Assembly (NCBI GenBank): GCA_021521415.1
Contig: JAIQDT010005806.1
Span: 62,001 to 126,000, forward strand
Length of the DNA: 64,000 nucleotides
Direction of reading: 5' to 3'
DNA from: Bidens hawaiensis
Taxonomy: Eukaryota > Streptophyta > Magnoliopsida > Asterales > Asteraceae
Below, piece after piece: positions 31,891-44,903 of this stretch. Under the pieces are notes generated by a model. The model made no database searches and had not been told where the DNA came from. It worked only from the letters and a program-made list of their open reading frames with translations. A program made the translations under genes and the position numbers. Position 1 is the first letter of the stretch, and every line of letters begins with the position of its first letter.

Positions 31891-34249
31891 GTCCTTACTA
31901 ATAAAATTTTTTTTGAGTCTTTCAAGATTCATTTTCGCTTAAAATTATGTCGGTTGCTCAAGTTTGAAGGACATATACTTGTATATGGTTGGTCCAGTGT
32001 TCTACTTGTAGTTTCACAGGATAGCCATTTACCTAATGACTGAAATCACCCAGGGCGATTATGATATGTTTTTTTGTGTTTCGTTCACTTTCACTTAAAA
32101 TTATGTCGGTAACTCTGAGTTGGAAGGACATGTGTTTTCATGCATGTTTGGTCCAGTTAACCACTTGTGGTTACAACGGATAGCCATTAACCTGAAAGCT
32201 TATAGTAACCAGGGTGACTGAATGCTTAACACGTGTGTTTTACCTAAATCTCTGGGAAATGATATCACTGTTCAGTTAACAGCTTTTAGAAGCATCAAAA
32301 ATATTTTCAAATGAAAATTGATCCAACCTTTGGAAAATGATAGATAAATTGTTTTTGTGTGCCTAACGGGTGAAGTTATTAAGCTTAAAAGGCCCTGGAA
32401 CAGTCATTGATATTGTATGGTAGCTTTCCATGATGCGTAAAAGTTAAAGTGATATAAACTAAATTTGCTAAACTTAATGTGGAGGATCATTTTGAAGACA
32501 GGTGCATGTCTCCAAATACATCTCTCCGAATGATAGGCAGAAAGGAAATTACCCAGTCATACACGAGCCCATTAGTGTCTTGATCCCAAAAAAAAAATTG
32601 TGCTATTACAGTTATTATTATTATTATTTAAAAAAAAAGAAGAGTTATTTATGAGTTACTTATCTACTATTAAGTTATTTTCTATAAAGGCTTAAAGGGA
32701 CAAACTAGAACTATAGAGATGGGGGCACACAAGTAAGTCATGTCATGTCTCGAATGAAAGGTTTGTCAGTTTACTGGCACTAGATCCAACGTTCAACCTT
32801 AAAGCCTAAAATTTTGCGTTCATAAAAGCTTTTGATCAAGCACTAGGGGGTTGGAGTCAAATTGGGGTGATCTGGGGAAAGCCTAATACGCTTTGAAAAT
32901 AGATAGGAGGCACCACAGGTCCATGAGTGATGTCCATCTAAGCTTTATGCCGAACTGAACCCTAATCATATCACTGATACAATGAAAATCATGCTAAGCA
33001 TGTTATACATGCTATCAACCTGTCTCTTTGCGTCATAATAATGCTGAACATGAATCCTTGTGGCAGCCTCTTAAACAATACGATTCCATGTTCGGATCTT
33101 TTCATAAAAGGGCGGCAGTTTTACGAAGAACTGAAATTTGATCCCGACGGTAAAAATAAAGGGAGTTGTTTTCTGGTGAAGATAATTTTTTTATTATTTT
33201 TATCTTGCTTATTTTGTGTGTCATGTCTTATATTGTTTTTCCTCGAAATTACTCTCCTCGGAACGTTTGTATAAACCTTTTCTTAAAACTTGGGTTTTGA
33301 ATGATTTGAACATCAAAAATGGATCTTGAATCCAGTTGGGCTGGTACATGAGTTTTCGGCTCACCTTGAGCCCACAAAGAGTTTTCGGCCCGGCCCGCTA
33401 AGTTTGATATAAATACTTTAAGGAATTACTTTTTCCACTTTCATTATCTTTTATATCTAAAAAAAAAGAAAAAACTCTCTCTGCCGAGATCTCATAATTT
33501 TGCTTTGGCCGAGATCCTCTTTCATAATACTCTTTCACTAATCAAAGATTCTAGTTTGCGTGTGTGACTAGCAGGTACTGGACCAGGATCTATGAAATCT
33601 GAATATCACTAAGGCTTACTTTGGTGTTAGATGAGGCTACTGTAACTCGATTTGATATGTCAAAAGTGGATTCTTGATTACTTAGGATTTTCGGTGGATT
33701 TATTAGGGTTAATTAAGGGTTTTCGGTTGATCTTAACCAGGTTGTTGCAGGTTTAATGGTGTTTCAGGGATCTCGGTGGGATTGAAGGGGATTGCTCGTT
33801 TCCCGAGGAGGAATCCCAAAGGGTTTTCTGTTTACAGCTGCGATGGAGTTCTTGGTTGACTTTCGTTGACCGAGAACTCCCTATCATGACAGAAAAATCT
33901 CGTTCTCGGCCAAGTCCTATCGAGAACCCTTGTTCCTAGTTAAGCACTGACCGAGAACCCCCTTCATGGCAGAAAACTTTGTTTTCGGCCAAATCGTGAC
34001 CGAGAACCATTATTCTCGGTTAAATTGTTGACAGAGAACTTATTTTTGACCGAGATCCCCCCTGCCTGGCCCATATTCTCACTGTTTGGGCCCAGATTCT
34101 CATTGTGGTTCATTATTGGGCCTCTCCAACGTAACCTGGACCGCCACAGAAGTTCTTTAAAGCCCATCATGCCTAATAATCCTTGTTAATTTTAAATCAT
34201 GGTTAAAACGTTTATTATTTCTATCTAACTTGCTAAGTTTGGTGCAGAT
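31891..34249 (+). other. Element C spacer between pol and ORF3
   Basis: Non-coding. It contains the tandem two-hairpin module (31930-32225), blocks alignable with element B's spacer (32310-32580, 32830-33160), and from 33350 to 34070 about fourteen copies of TTCTCGG/TTTTCGG or its reverse complement CCGAGAA/CCGAGAT in both orientations. It ends with CTATCTAAC and TGCAG ATATGG, an acceptor-like site before the ORF3 ATG. Confidence 0.8.
31930..32225 (+). ncRNA. Tandem two-hairpin RNA-like module in spacer (element C)
   Basis: Two copies 157 bases apart. Copy 1: hairpin a 31969-31995 (CATATAC with GTATATG inside GGAC/GGTCC), hairpin b CTAC/GTAG at 32002-32011, then GGATAGCCATTTACC. Copy 2: hairpin a 32126-32154 (weaker, ACATG/CATGT), hairpin b AACCAC/GTGGTT at 32159-32172, then GGATAGCCATTAACC. 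Same order and flanks as in element B with different stem sequences. Confidence 0.6.
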
Positions 34250-36580
34250 ATGGCTGATCAAAATTCGTTAAAGTTTGTAGAGACTCATAATATAGCTGGT
34301 CACCTGTATGATCCACCTTTGGCTCATAAGGAGTTCATGTCGATGATTGTTGGACTGAATACTTGCAGGATATCTCATGCCCTTCGTGAGAATCCTGTCA
34401 TTTGCAAGAAGATGGTCACTGACTTCTGGAAGAATGCAAAGATCAACTCTCAAGGAGCAGACGGAGTTATTTCAATCGACTCCAAAATACAGATGAAGCC
34501 TGTTACTGTTACTGAAGCCATTATCGGAGAGGTACTTTTGTTTGGGGATCAACCCGACTACCCAACTGAGTACTCTATAGCCGAAGTTACTGAAGTAATT
34601 ACAAGAATGGGGTATGAAGGCACTTATCCACCGGCAGTCAAGAAATTATTTCATCCTTACTGGAGATTCCTATTGCACACGTTTTTCACATGTATCTCAG
34701 GAAGAAAGGGGGGTACCGATGAAATCAGCCACACTCAAATATCTGTCGTTGCTGCTATGATCATGGGATGGAACTACAACTATTCCAAGTTCGACTTTAA
34801 GGAAATGATAAGCAATCTAAGGGCAAAGAAGAAGGAGATGTTTTTGATGTACCCAAGGTTTTTACAGATGATTTTTGACTCTCATTACACCGACTTGGTT
34901 AAATCTGTTGAAACTTTGGATGTGAAATATATGGGACCCAGTTCCTTTGGGTTAATGAAGCAATCAAGAAAAGGAGCCAAAGTGGTTTACAGGGGATTGA
35001 GACCACTTGAAAAATTCGGTCATTTTGCTGAGACCGAAGATGAACCTGTCATAGCTCAGGTTGCTGATGAACATGTGGTACCCGCTCAACCACGTGTTGC
35101 TCTTTCGAACTTTCTGATGATGAAGATGATGAAATTGAGCACCGTCAGACAGACACCCTTCAAAGTACTAAAGATTTAAGTGCTTTGGAAGCCGTGAAAG
35201 CATTATTACAGTCAACTGCACTGAAACCTCCTCAGTCTGTTGCTGAAGTCAATGAAGAAAACATAGCTGAAGATCCAACTGCAGACTTAGGTCCTCGAAA
35301 AAGGAGAAAGAAAGATCTGAGGCCTGGAGTACTGATTAATGAATCTAAAACAACCACTACACCAACAACAAATGAAACAAGCAACCCGGTTCAACTTTCC
35401 ACCCAACCTGATTCACCTGCTTCATAAACACCAGCTGAAAAAAACATACCTGCTGATGAGCTATCATTCCATGATTTGTTGACTAGTGATTTCGGTGATG
35501 ACTTTGACTTTGATTTTGAGGCAGAAATTCCTCACACCGACACTACAGACATTCCCTCCGGCTCATCTGGCCCAGACGATCAGGGTCAGTCAAGCACCAG
35601 TATGTCAGATAAAGTAGCCCAGATTCTGGCAATGCAGGAAACATATCTTCAGAATAAAGGTAAAGGGATGATTTTTGAAGATGCTCTTGTTGATGTTCAT
35701 GCATTGCAACGTAGAGTTTTTGAACTCGAACAAGATGCGGTAGTCAAAGATGTTCGTATTCAGGAATTGGAGGCGGGAAATAAAGACTCCAAGATTAAGG
35801 AATTACAGTCCAATATGGGAGAGTTAACTGCACTCTATCTTGACCTCCAACAAAAGCTCTTTCAAAAGTTTGGAGATGAATTTAAAGGCAGTGAAGATGT
35901 AACCTCTAGAATACCCAATGTGAGTCAAGGTGCTAGTTCTACTGCTCGTCCTGTTGAAAATATTGATGACTCGGAATCTCTGCAACAATATCTAGATGCT
36001 CTTCCTGTCTCCAAGGAGAAATCTGACAGAATTAAGAAGAATCTTCTTGAAAAAGGAAAGAAAAAGCTGCTGGTGATGAAAAACTCAAATCAGAATGTGG
36101 AATCGTCGGATCATCCAGACAGGTTTGTTATTGAATTTCAAAAGGGCTTTAATAGTAAATATGGTGATCGATCGGGAGTTCTATCATGGGGCTTTGATGC
36201 GGATAAAAATATGTGGTGGGTTAAAAGGAAATCAGGGGCCACCGAATACTACAAGAAGATGAAAGATTTTGGCTCCTGGACGAAAGTGGATTTAAGTGAT
36301 TTAATCAACTCTCCATTCACTAATCCAACTAGTGATAAAAGAGATACTGATTTCTGGAATTTCCTGAAACGAGAGGTAGATCGAGGTTTCCCGAATACGA
36401 AGACTGCTGAGTCCTTTCTGAAGAAATCCAAGGGAGTCCTGGATCCGAGGACTGGAAAAACTAGGGTTAACGTAATGTGGCCAGCAACAAACAAGGCTAC
36501 TCACATTCCTGTTCCTAACAAGATACCTGATGGCACATTGGATGATATGAGATTCTGGATATATGATAGTGTCACCGCCA
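34250..36580 (+). pseudogene. ORF3 of element C, first part (split by element D)
   Basis: ATG at 34250 (MADQNSLKF). Residues 1-235 match the N-terminal domain of element A's ORF3 (WRFLLH, CISGRKGGTD, MYPRFLQMI). A frameshift near 35105 is followed by an acidic region, a TAA at 35425-35427, a coiled coil (about 35690-35860) and the C-terminal domain (W-FDADKN, KRKSGATEYYKK). The frame runs to the CGCCA at 36576-36580 where element D is inserted, and resumes at 44640. No membrane segment. Confidence 0.85.
36576..36580. repeat. Target-site duplication (left) of element D
   Basis: CGCCA, repeated at 44635-44639. Removing element D plus one copy restores an open ORF3 frame across the join. Confidence 0.96.
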
Positions 36581-37433
36581 TGTTGGGTTTTAACAAGATT
36601 ATCAAAGTCCATATAACCCATTATATGTAAAAACGCAGCGGATAATAAAGTTTTAAATCTTTTTAGTTTGATAAATAGAAAACCGATTTTATATAGATTA
36701 ACCCAATGCCCGGATCCATATACAAAATACATGCCATCAAACAACCATAGGGTGTTTAGCATACTACCTTCAAGTCCGAAAAATAAAGAGGATGAAGGAT
36801 ATGAACGGCTAGCTTCCAATGGAGGAAACCTCAAGCTTGTATACCCAACGAGCTCCAACAAACACCTTGGTTGCTAGGATCCTTAACACTTGCAAGAACA
36901 ACCTTTGTTCTTCTTCTTCTTCTTCTTCTTCTTCTTCTTCTTCTCGGTTCCGAAAATGGAGAGAAAAGAGAGAGAGCAATGTGTGTGTGTGAGAAAAAAT
37001 GTTGATAGAAACAAGAATAATGATCTACCAATGGATGACCATGCATCTCTTGAAAGAAATAAAAGGAGGAGAGAGAAGAGGGAGGAATTTTCCCACCCAA
37101 ATTTCAAATCCACTTTTTATTACTTACATTTTATTTACTTATGATACTTATGTTATAAACATATCATAAGTAACATGCAATATGTTATTTAACCAATTTA
37201 AATAACATCTCTCAAAATATAAATTATCCATATAATTTATTTAACACGCAAATGCAAATATTTAGAAAACCATTTTCCAAATATTATAAATGTTGATATT
37301 AATTAACTAGATCATATCTAATAATAAATATCGTGGCATTTGTCTAGCTTGTTATTGGGTATGACCCGACTTGGATCAATACGTACTAGCCACATCAACT
37401 CTAATATGTGTCTTGGGCAGATCGATTCCAACA
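36581..37433 (-). repeat. Element D 3' LTR (853 bp)
   Basis: Minus strand TGTTGGAATCG to AACCCAACA. Longer than the 5' LTR because of a (CTT)n expansion at about 36908-36944. On the minus strand the bases just before it (37434-37451) read CTTGGGCAAGTGGGAGAT, the polypurine tract. Confidence 0.93.
36908..36944. repeat. (CTT)n microsatellite in D's 3' LTR
   Basis: About twelve CTT units here; only two in the 5' LTR at the same place (44136-44143), so the expansion followed insertion. Confidence 0.95.
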
Positions 37434-37451
37434 ATCTCCCACTTGCCCAAG

Positions 37452-38216
37452 ATTCATATAAGATTGATGCAAATAGCAAATACCGCCTAACAACGGTTTA
37501 CTATCCCTAATACGCATGACGAAGTGCCATTCAATAACATCATCCCCTTCAAGTCCCATACTTGAAAATGATTTAGGTGAAACTATCATTTATCCTTTTG
37601 CCACAAATGTCATGTTAAATCCTGAGACACAGAGTGATCATTCTCTGTTGATTTAACTTACTAGGCCTTAGACATTTAACTCTCAACGAATAAGAGGGAC
37701 AAATCCCTTATTGACTACATATGTCTCTCACTATCACCTTGTACTATACTTGAGCTTAGCCTTATGTACTGACATATTTCAGAGCAGCGAAGAACTAAGT
37801 CAAAGTATAATAGTCGATGAATATCAAGACCCAATATGTATCTCAGGTCGGAGGATACTATGATGTTCGCCTTTACTCAAATTTACTTATGATCACAAAT
37901 CACAAGGATTCCATGCAGTAAAATTTGAGGGCGGGTCATGTCCAATATTTATCCCATAAATATCTATGAACCTTGGCAGCAAACCCTTTGCTATATTCAT
38001 ACCTCATGAATATCTACCAATCCAAGTTCATAATAGTCTTACTTTCATATTTGTTCCCACAAGTATGATCGACTACGGACGTTTAGAATAATTAACTTAT
38101 TCACGGATTTAAACATGCTAAAATGGAACATAACTCAAAAGCATAATCATAAACCATAATCATATGAATAAGCCAAAATAAAAATTGTTTCGATATCCAA
38201 ATACAAAATAGATCAA
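37452..38216 (-). other. Element D 3' untranslated region
   Basis: Between RNase H and the polypurine tract on the minus strand. AT-rich; nothing coding recognised. Confidence 0.7.
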
Positions 38217-41200
38217 ATCAAATCACTAGAATATCGAAGTCCTAAGGCGCAAGTATGACCCTCATGCTTCGGCCTTTCAAGGAGCTTCGTGAGTGGATCC
38301 GCAATGTTTTGATCAGTGTGAACTTTGCGAATACATATCTTTCCCTTTTCAACTTCATCCCTTATGTAGTTAAATCTCCGCTCAATGTGCCTAGTCTTTT
38401 GATGTGCACAGGGTTCCTTGATTTGAGCAATCGCACCCTCGTTGTCACAAAGATTTCTAGAGGGTCCTGAATGGTACGGACTACCCCTAGATCGACAATG
38501 AACTTTCTAATCCACGCAGCTTCTTGAGCTGCCAAGGAGGCGGCGATGTATTCTGATTCTGTGGTGGAGAAGGCTACCACGTCTTGTTTTGCGCTCTTCC
38601 AAGAAACAGCACCACCATTTAGAACGAAGGCATATCTCGATTGTGATCGAGAATCATCTCGATCAGTTTGGAAACTCGCATCCGTGTAACACTTTACAAC
38701 GAGTTCCTCCTCACCAGAGCCATATATTAGAAACATATCCTTAGTCCTCCTAAGGTATTTCAATATGCTCTTAACCGCCATCCAATGGCAGGTTCCCGAA
38801 TTTTGTTGGTATCTACTTGTCATGCTCAAAGCGCATGACACATCCGGTCTGGTGCAAATCATGGCATACATGATGGATCCTTAGTAGACGCATATGGGAT
38901 TCCATTCATTTTGTCTAGCTCATCCTTTGAGCTTGGACATTGAGAAATACTCAACATCGTTCCTCTTTGAATAGGTACCAAACCTTTCTTAGAGTTTTCC
39001 ATCTTGAACATTTTCAAGATCTTGTCAATGTATGCACTTTGATTCAAACCTATCAACCGCCTTGATCTATCCCTATAGATCCTTATTCCCAGAATATAGG
39101 CGGCCTCACCAAGATCCTTTATGGAAAAACAGCTTCCGAGCCAGGCTTTTACACCTTCCAATGTTCGAATGTCATTTCCAAATAGTAATATGTCATCGAC
39201 ATATAATACCAGAAAGGTAATGATGCTCCCACTAGCTTTCTTATACACACAAGCTTCATCAGCGTTTTTGATGAATCTAAATTTCTTAACTTCATCATCA
39301 AAACGGTGATTCCAACTTCTAGATGCTTGTTTCAATCCATAGATTGATTTCTTCAACTTGCATACTTTGTTAGGATGTTGTGGATCGAAAAAACCTTCGG
39401 GTTGAACCATATAGACATCTTCTTCAAGATGTCCATTTAGAAAAGCGGTTTTGACATCCATTTGCCATATCTCATAGTCATAATATGCGGCTATGGCAAA
39501 CAATATCCGTATAGACTTTAGCATCGCCACGGACGAGAAAGTTTCATCATAATCAACCCCTTGAGTTTGAGTGAAACCCTTTGCTACAATTCTAGCTTTA
39601 TAAGTATCCAAGTTTCCATGCATATCAGTTTTCTTCTTGAAAACCCATTTACTTCCAACCAGTTTGGAATAAAGTAGTGGAGAAACCAGGTCCCATACTT
39701 GGTTCTCATGCATGGATTGCATCTCAACGTTCATGGCTTCCAGCCATTTATCACAATCAGATTGTGACATTGCATCTTGGTATGTGGTTGGTTCATCGTA
39801 ATCCACCACATAGCATTCATCCATGAAAAATCCATATCTTTCAGGTGGAGTGCTAATTCTACCAGATATACGAACGTTTTGTGTGGGTTGATCAACCATT
39901 TGATCATCATCAACAACCTCTTGTTGATTACTAGTGTCAACCAAACGTGTATCGGCTTGTGGTTCTCGATCCTCCTCGAGTTCCATAGTTCTATTAGTTC
40001 CTTCCATAAGAAACCTTCTTTCCAAGAACTTAGCCTTGCGAGCTATAAACACTTTATGCTCATTTGGATTGTAGAAATAATATCCCATTGAATCTTCGGG
40101 ATATCCTACAAAGATACACTTAGTGGAACGACTTTCAAGTTTATCAGGGGTGTAGATCTTAACATAAGCCTCACAGCCCCATACCTTTAAATATGATAAT
40201 GATGGAACCTTTCCATGCCATATTTCAAAAGGTGTCCTTTCCACTTTCTTGGTTGGTGCCATATTTAAAATACGGGCAGCAGAGATCAGTGTGAAACCCC
40301 AAAATGATAGAGGTAATGTGCTTCTAGCCATCATGGATCGAACCATATCCAATAAGGTTCGATTCCTCCTTTCAGACACACCATTATGTTGTGGTGTTCC
40401 GGGTGGAGTAAGTTGTGAGACAATACCACAACTCCTAAGATGTTCTAGAAACGCATCATTGAGGTATTCACCTCCTCTGTCGGATCGAAGTACTTTGATT
40501 GTTTTGTTGAGTTGATTTTGTACTTTATTTTGGAAGACTTTGAACATTTCAAAGACTTCATTTTTGTGTCTTAACAAGAACACATACCCATAGCGACTAT
40601 AATCATCGGTAAAGGTAATGAAGTATTTTTCACCATTCCTTGTCATTTTCTTAAAAGGACCACATACATCAGAATGTATGATACCTAATAAGTCTTTCGC
40701 CCTTTCATTAGTTCCACCAAAGGGCTCCTTGGTCATCTTTCCCAATAAACAAGATTCACATTCATTAAATGAATCATCACTTGATTTCAAAAGACTATTC
40801 TTTTGAAGTGTATGAATCCGATCCTTGTTTATGTGACCAACGCGACAATGCTAAAGAAAAGTTTTACTCAAATCATATTTGAGTCTTTTGGTGCTAGCTT
40901 GGTACAACAAGTTATCAATGGATGTATCATCGTGAACTAATTCATAAATGCCATTAAACGGCATTGCTTTAAAATAAAAGACATCATTCATGAATACATA
41001 AAAACCATTGTTTACAAACTTGAAATCATAACCAAATTGTCTTAATACAGAAACAGAGATAATATTCCTAGTCAAACTAGGAGAATATAGAATGTTTTTC
41101 AAAATAACTTCCAAACCATTTGGAAGCTTCAAAACATAATCTCCTCGGGCTTGGACGTCAACCTTTGCTCCATTGCCCATGAAGAGACTTATATCTTCTT

Positions 41201-41366
41201 TTTTGAAATCATTTCTTCTTTTTAACCCCTGCAATGAATTGCATATATGAGTTTCACATCCGGTATCCAATACCCATGTGTTAGAAGAAATAATATTAAG
41301 ATCGATATGGATCATGAAAGTTGTACCTGAGGTTTGCCCCGCAACCCTCTTGGCTTTCAACTCCAT
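38217..41366 (-). pseudogene. Element D pol: protease, integrase, RT, RNase H
   Basis: The protease site (WVLDTGCETHICN) and GAG-pre-integrase lie at 40851-41366, then a stop near 40850, then integrase (CLLGKMTKEPF, HSDVCGPF, RSDRGGEY, NGVSERRNRT) and RT (KWVFKKKTDMHG, MDVKTAFLNGHLEED, YGLKQASRSW, YVDDILLFGND) in one frame to about 38880. A frameshift at GSIMYAM (about 38870) leads to RNase H, with another near 38410; RNase H homology (IRDEVEKGKI, KVHTDQNIADPLTK) continues to about 38217. Confidence 0.9.
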
Positions 41367-41369
41367 GAG

Positions 41370-42218
41370 TTAGGTTGGACAATTTCTCATCCAATGGCCT
41401 ACCTCTCCACAACCAAAGCACAGATCCTCGGCGCTAACCTTTAGCTTCTTTGGTTTGGGTTCCGCCTTTGAATTTCCCTTGAATCCCTTCTTGACTTGTC
41501 CCTTACCAACGGAAACCTTTGCCTTTGGTTCCGGGTGATGCCTCTTCTTCAAGTCACCCTCATTGATCGTGAGAACGGGTAAAACCTTTTTACCCATTCC
41601 GGCTTCGGCTGTCTTAAGCATTGCGTGAAGCTCACCAATGCTTTTGTCCCATCCGTTCATGTTGTAGTTCATGACGAATGTCTCAAACCTTTTAGTTAGG
41701 CCGTTCAGGATCAAATCCGTGGCTAACTCTTTGGAGACGGGACAGTTAAGCCGTTCAAGCCGATCAATGTGGCTTTTCATCTTAAGCACATAAGATGATA
41801 CGGATTGGGTTTCTTCCATATGACATGCATGAAGTGCTCGAACCGTTTCGAAGCGCTCCACCCTTGCTTGAGTAAGGAACATTTCCTTAAGTTGGGTGAT
41901 CATGTCATACGCCCCATGATTCTCGAAATCCTTTTGGATCTCGGGAATCATTGTTCCCAACATGAGGCAAGAAACTTGCACCGAATCTTCGGTGTATTTC
42001 AGCCAATCCGCATAGGCATCCAAGTTATTTACGTCGGGTTCATCGGGAATAGGATCGTCTAATATATAGGACTTTTTCTCTTGCCTGAGAACAATTCTCA
42101 AGTTTCGATACCAGTCCATAAAGTTATTAAAGTTTAGACGATCCTAATCCAGAATGGATCTAAGTGATAGATTATGCACATGAGGGATAATAGCGTTCTG
42201 TGGATTGTTTGCGGCCAT
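41370..42218 (-). pseudogene. Element D gag with single zinc knuckle
   Basis: ATG at 42218 (MAANNPQNAI), a TAG at codon 25 (42144-42146), then an open frame of 249 codons with the UBN2-type gag region and one CCHC knuckle CFGCGEVGHWMRNC near 41390. It ends where protease begins. Confidence 0.88.
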
Positions 42219-43792
42219 CTATAAAAGAATTTAACAAAGTTCAATTTAGTATTTTCGATATCAATAAATGTTAATCTTTTAATACCCTTTAATGTCTCCA
42301 AGACAATTAATGATTAAAATCTAGAACCCAACGTTTCATCCAAATAGTAGTTAGGTGACCTCTATCTCACTATTCGAATTAACAAGTTAGTCAACGTTTG
42401 ACGATTGCAACTCTTTGCAACTTCTAGTTTTATGGGATCGGTTAAACATCATATGTTTAGTTGGCACATTTAATCCCATCAACACCTTTGAACGCCATGT
42501 GCCGGTGACCCTATTCACATGGTTTCAAATCAAGTCGTCCTACTTACACACACGTGTGAGTTTACACATACAAGTGGTTAGGTGACCCTCAATCCACAAG
42601 TATTGTAAAATCACCTTAAGATCACAAGTTTTCTTAAATGTGGTTAGGTGACCCTATCCCCACATCAAGTCTACAAGTGACTTAAGTGTCGTATAAAAGG
42701 ATGGTGTTCAACTTGTTTTAAAAGGGATTTTAGTTTTCAAAATTCTAGATTGGAAAACTATATAATGTACCTTCCATTTGCATGCATTCAAATGTATGGT
42801 ACCTTTGAAAACAATTTTCAAATTCCTTTAAATAAAACCCATTTTGATATGAAATCATAAATAGTTAATAAAACCAATTTTATAACTTAATAATTTTCAA
42901 GGGAATCACTTTTATGCTAGTTGTCGATTTTAATTGTTAACATCCAAACATGATAAAACAATAAACATAAATCAATCACACAAGCATAAAATATAAACAC
43001 AATTACATAACCATAGCCACCTAGTATGACAACACTTGTTGACCGAAACAAGTGTGCCAAAAGGTCTCTCCTAAGGGACGAGAATGACACAAGGCATGTG
43101 TCGGTCCCACTTGATCCCGCATCCATATGCTTCAACAGTCCACCTAGTGTTGTGACTCTTCCACTTTATTTGGGCTTCCATTTGGGCTCCAACTTCAGCT
43201 CCTAGCTTCCATGGGCCTCCAAGTTTGGGCTTTGGCCATTGGGCTAAAATCCCATCTTGGACTATGAAGTCCATTAAGGCCCAAAACCAAAACCGTAACT
43301 TTGTTGCTTCTTCTTTTACAAAAAATATATCCTAATACATTTTTCTCTAGTAAAAGAAATACACCTAATCTACTTATTATTACAAACCAATATGAAATGA
43401 ATAAATAGATTACAAACCCAAATAAATGAATATTACAACCATATTGAATAAACCGAATAAATCACAACACAAACACACATCCAAAGGTCATGGCTAGGTT
43501 ATGAACATCCAAATGCAAATCCAAATATGCAAGGTCTTAGAAGACCAAAATGGTTCCCCTCTTACTCATAAAACTTTCGGCCAAGAGGAACAAAACCGAA
43601 AGTTTCGGGTTTTGTCCAAACAAAATAATAATCATCCATATGACTTAATTTTTCAAGATTATCACATGCAAGTAAAGTATAATCTTGAGGAACCAAGGGG
43701 TAACCAAAAGCCAAAAAACTTTCGGCCATATGGTGAACCACACCATAAAACCCGAAAATTTTTAGATCTATGAAGCATGTATCCGTATACGC
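42219..43792 (-). other. Element D 5' leader
   Basis: Non-coding, between the primer site and gag on the minus strand. On the + strand 42350-42660 has several dispersed copies of TTAGGTGACC. No other structure noted. Confidence 0.6.
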
Positions 43793-43806
43793 GGCTCTTG
43801 ATGCCA
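43793..43806 (-). other. Element D primer-binding-site region
   Basis: Minus strand TGGCATCAAGAGCC, two bases after the 5' LTR; a variant of the tRNA-Met type site seen in A and C. Confidence 0.7.
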
Positions 43807-43807
43807 T

Positions 43808-44634
43808 TGTTGGGTTTTAACAAGATTATCAAAGTCCATATAACCCATTATATGTAAAAACGCAGGGGATAATAAAGTTTTAAATCTTGTTAGTTTGATA
43901 AATATAAAACCGATTTTATATAGATTAACCCAATGCCTGGATCCATATACAAAATACATGCCATCAAAACAACCATAGGGTGTTTAGCATACTACCTTCA
44001 AGTCCGAAAAATAAAGAGGATGAAGGATATGAACGGCTAGCTTCCAATGGAGGAAACCTCAAGCTTGTATACCCAACGAGCTCCAATATAGACCTTGATT
44101 GCTAGGATCCTTAACACTTGCAAGAACAACCTTTGTTCTTCTACTCGGTTCCGAAAATGGAGAGAAAAGAGAGAGAGCAATGTGTGTGTGTGAGAAAAAA
44201 TGTTGATAGAAACAAGAATAATGATCTACCAATGGATGATCATGCATGTCTTGAAAGAAATAAAAGGAGGAGAGAGAAGAGAGGGGAATTTTCCCACTCA
44301 AATTTCAAATCCACTTTTTATTACTTACATTTTATTTACTTATGATACTTATGTTATAAAACATATCATATGTAACATACAATATGTTATTTAACCAATT
44401 AAATAACATCTCTCAAAATATAAATTATCCATATAATTTATTTAACACACAAATGCAAATATTTAGAAAACCATTTTCCAAATATTATAAGTGTTGATAT
44501 TTATTAACTAGATCATATCTAATAATAAATATCGTGGCGTTTGACTAGCTTGTTATTGGGTATGACCCGACTTGGATCAATACGTACTAGCCACATCAAC
44601 TCTAATATGTGTCTTGGGCAGATCGATTCCAACA
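43808..44634 (-). repeat. Element D 5' LTR (827 bp)
   Basis: Same ends as the 3' LTR and followed by CGCCA at 44635-44639. Confidence 0.93.
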
Positions 44635-44639
44635 CGCCA

Positions 44640-44875
44640 CTGTCATTATCAAGCTGAAAAAGGGAAAGGGTCAGTACAAATTTGTTGAGCCAAGAGATTT
44701 ATTAAAGCTGGGAGAACGAGACATCAAGACGCTTAGTACTCATCAGATTGTTGCAGATTCGATTTTTTAGACGGCTGCTAAAGAATTCACGAGTATGGTA
44801 GCTACTATAATCCATTGCAAGTTTTGGGCAGGTGCTTTAAAGGATGCTGATGTTGACTACATGGAGCAAGATTAA
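44640..44875 (+). pseudogene. ORF3 of element C, C-terminal remainder
   Basis: Continues the frame broken at 36580. It matches the tail of A's ORF3 in pattern (VEPRDLLKLGERDIKTL versus YDPMHLVNLSQADLQVL). One TAG at 44768-44770; natural end TAA 44873-44875, 13 bases before the polypurine tract. Confidence 0.85.
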
Positions 44876-44888
44876 AAACCAAGCTACA

Positions 44889-44903
44889 AACCAAGGGGGA
44901 GAT
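44889..44903 (+). other. Element C polypurine tract
   Basis: AACCAAGGGGGAGAT directly before the 3' LTR. Confidence 0.92.

Larger units (their letters stand above)
36581..44634 (-). mobile_element. Element D: 8.05-kb Ty1/copia retrotransposon nested in ORF3 of element C
   Basis: LTRs 36581-37433 and 43808-44634, perfect CGCCA duplication, gag and pol on the minus strand, no third ORF. Its LTRs differ at roughly 15 bases plus a CTT-repeat length change, fitting an insertion younger than C. The protein style (LDTGCETHICN protease; CFGCGEVGHWMRNC knuckle) resembles the Ivana/Oryco type, but lineage is uncertain. Confidence 0.93.
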
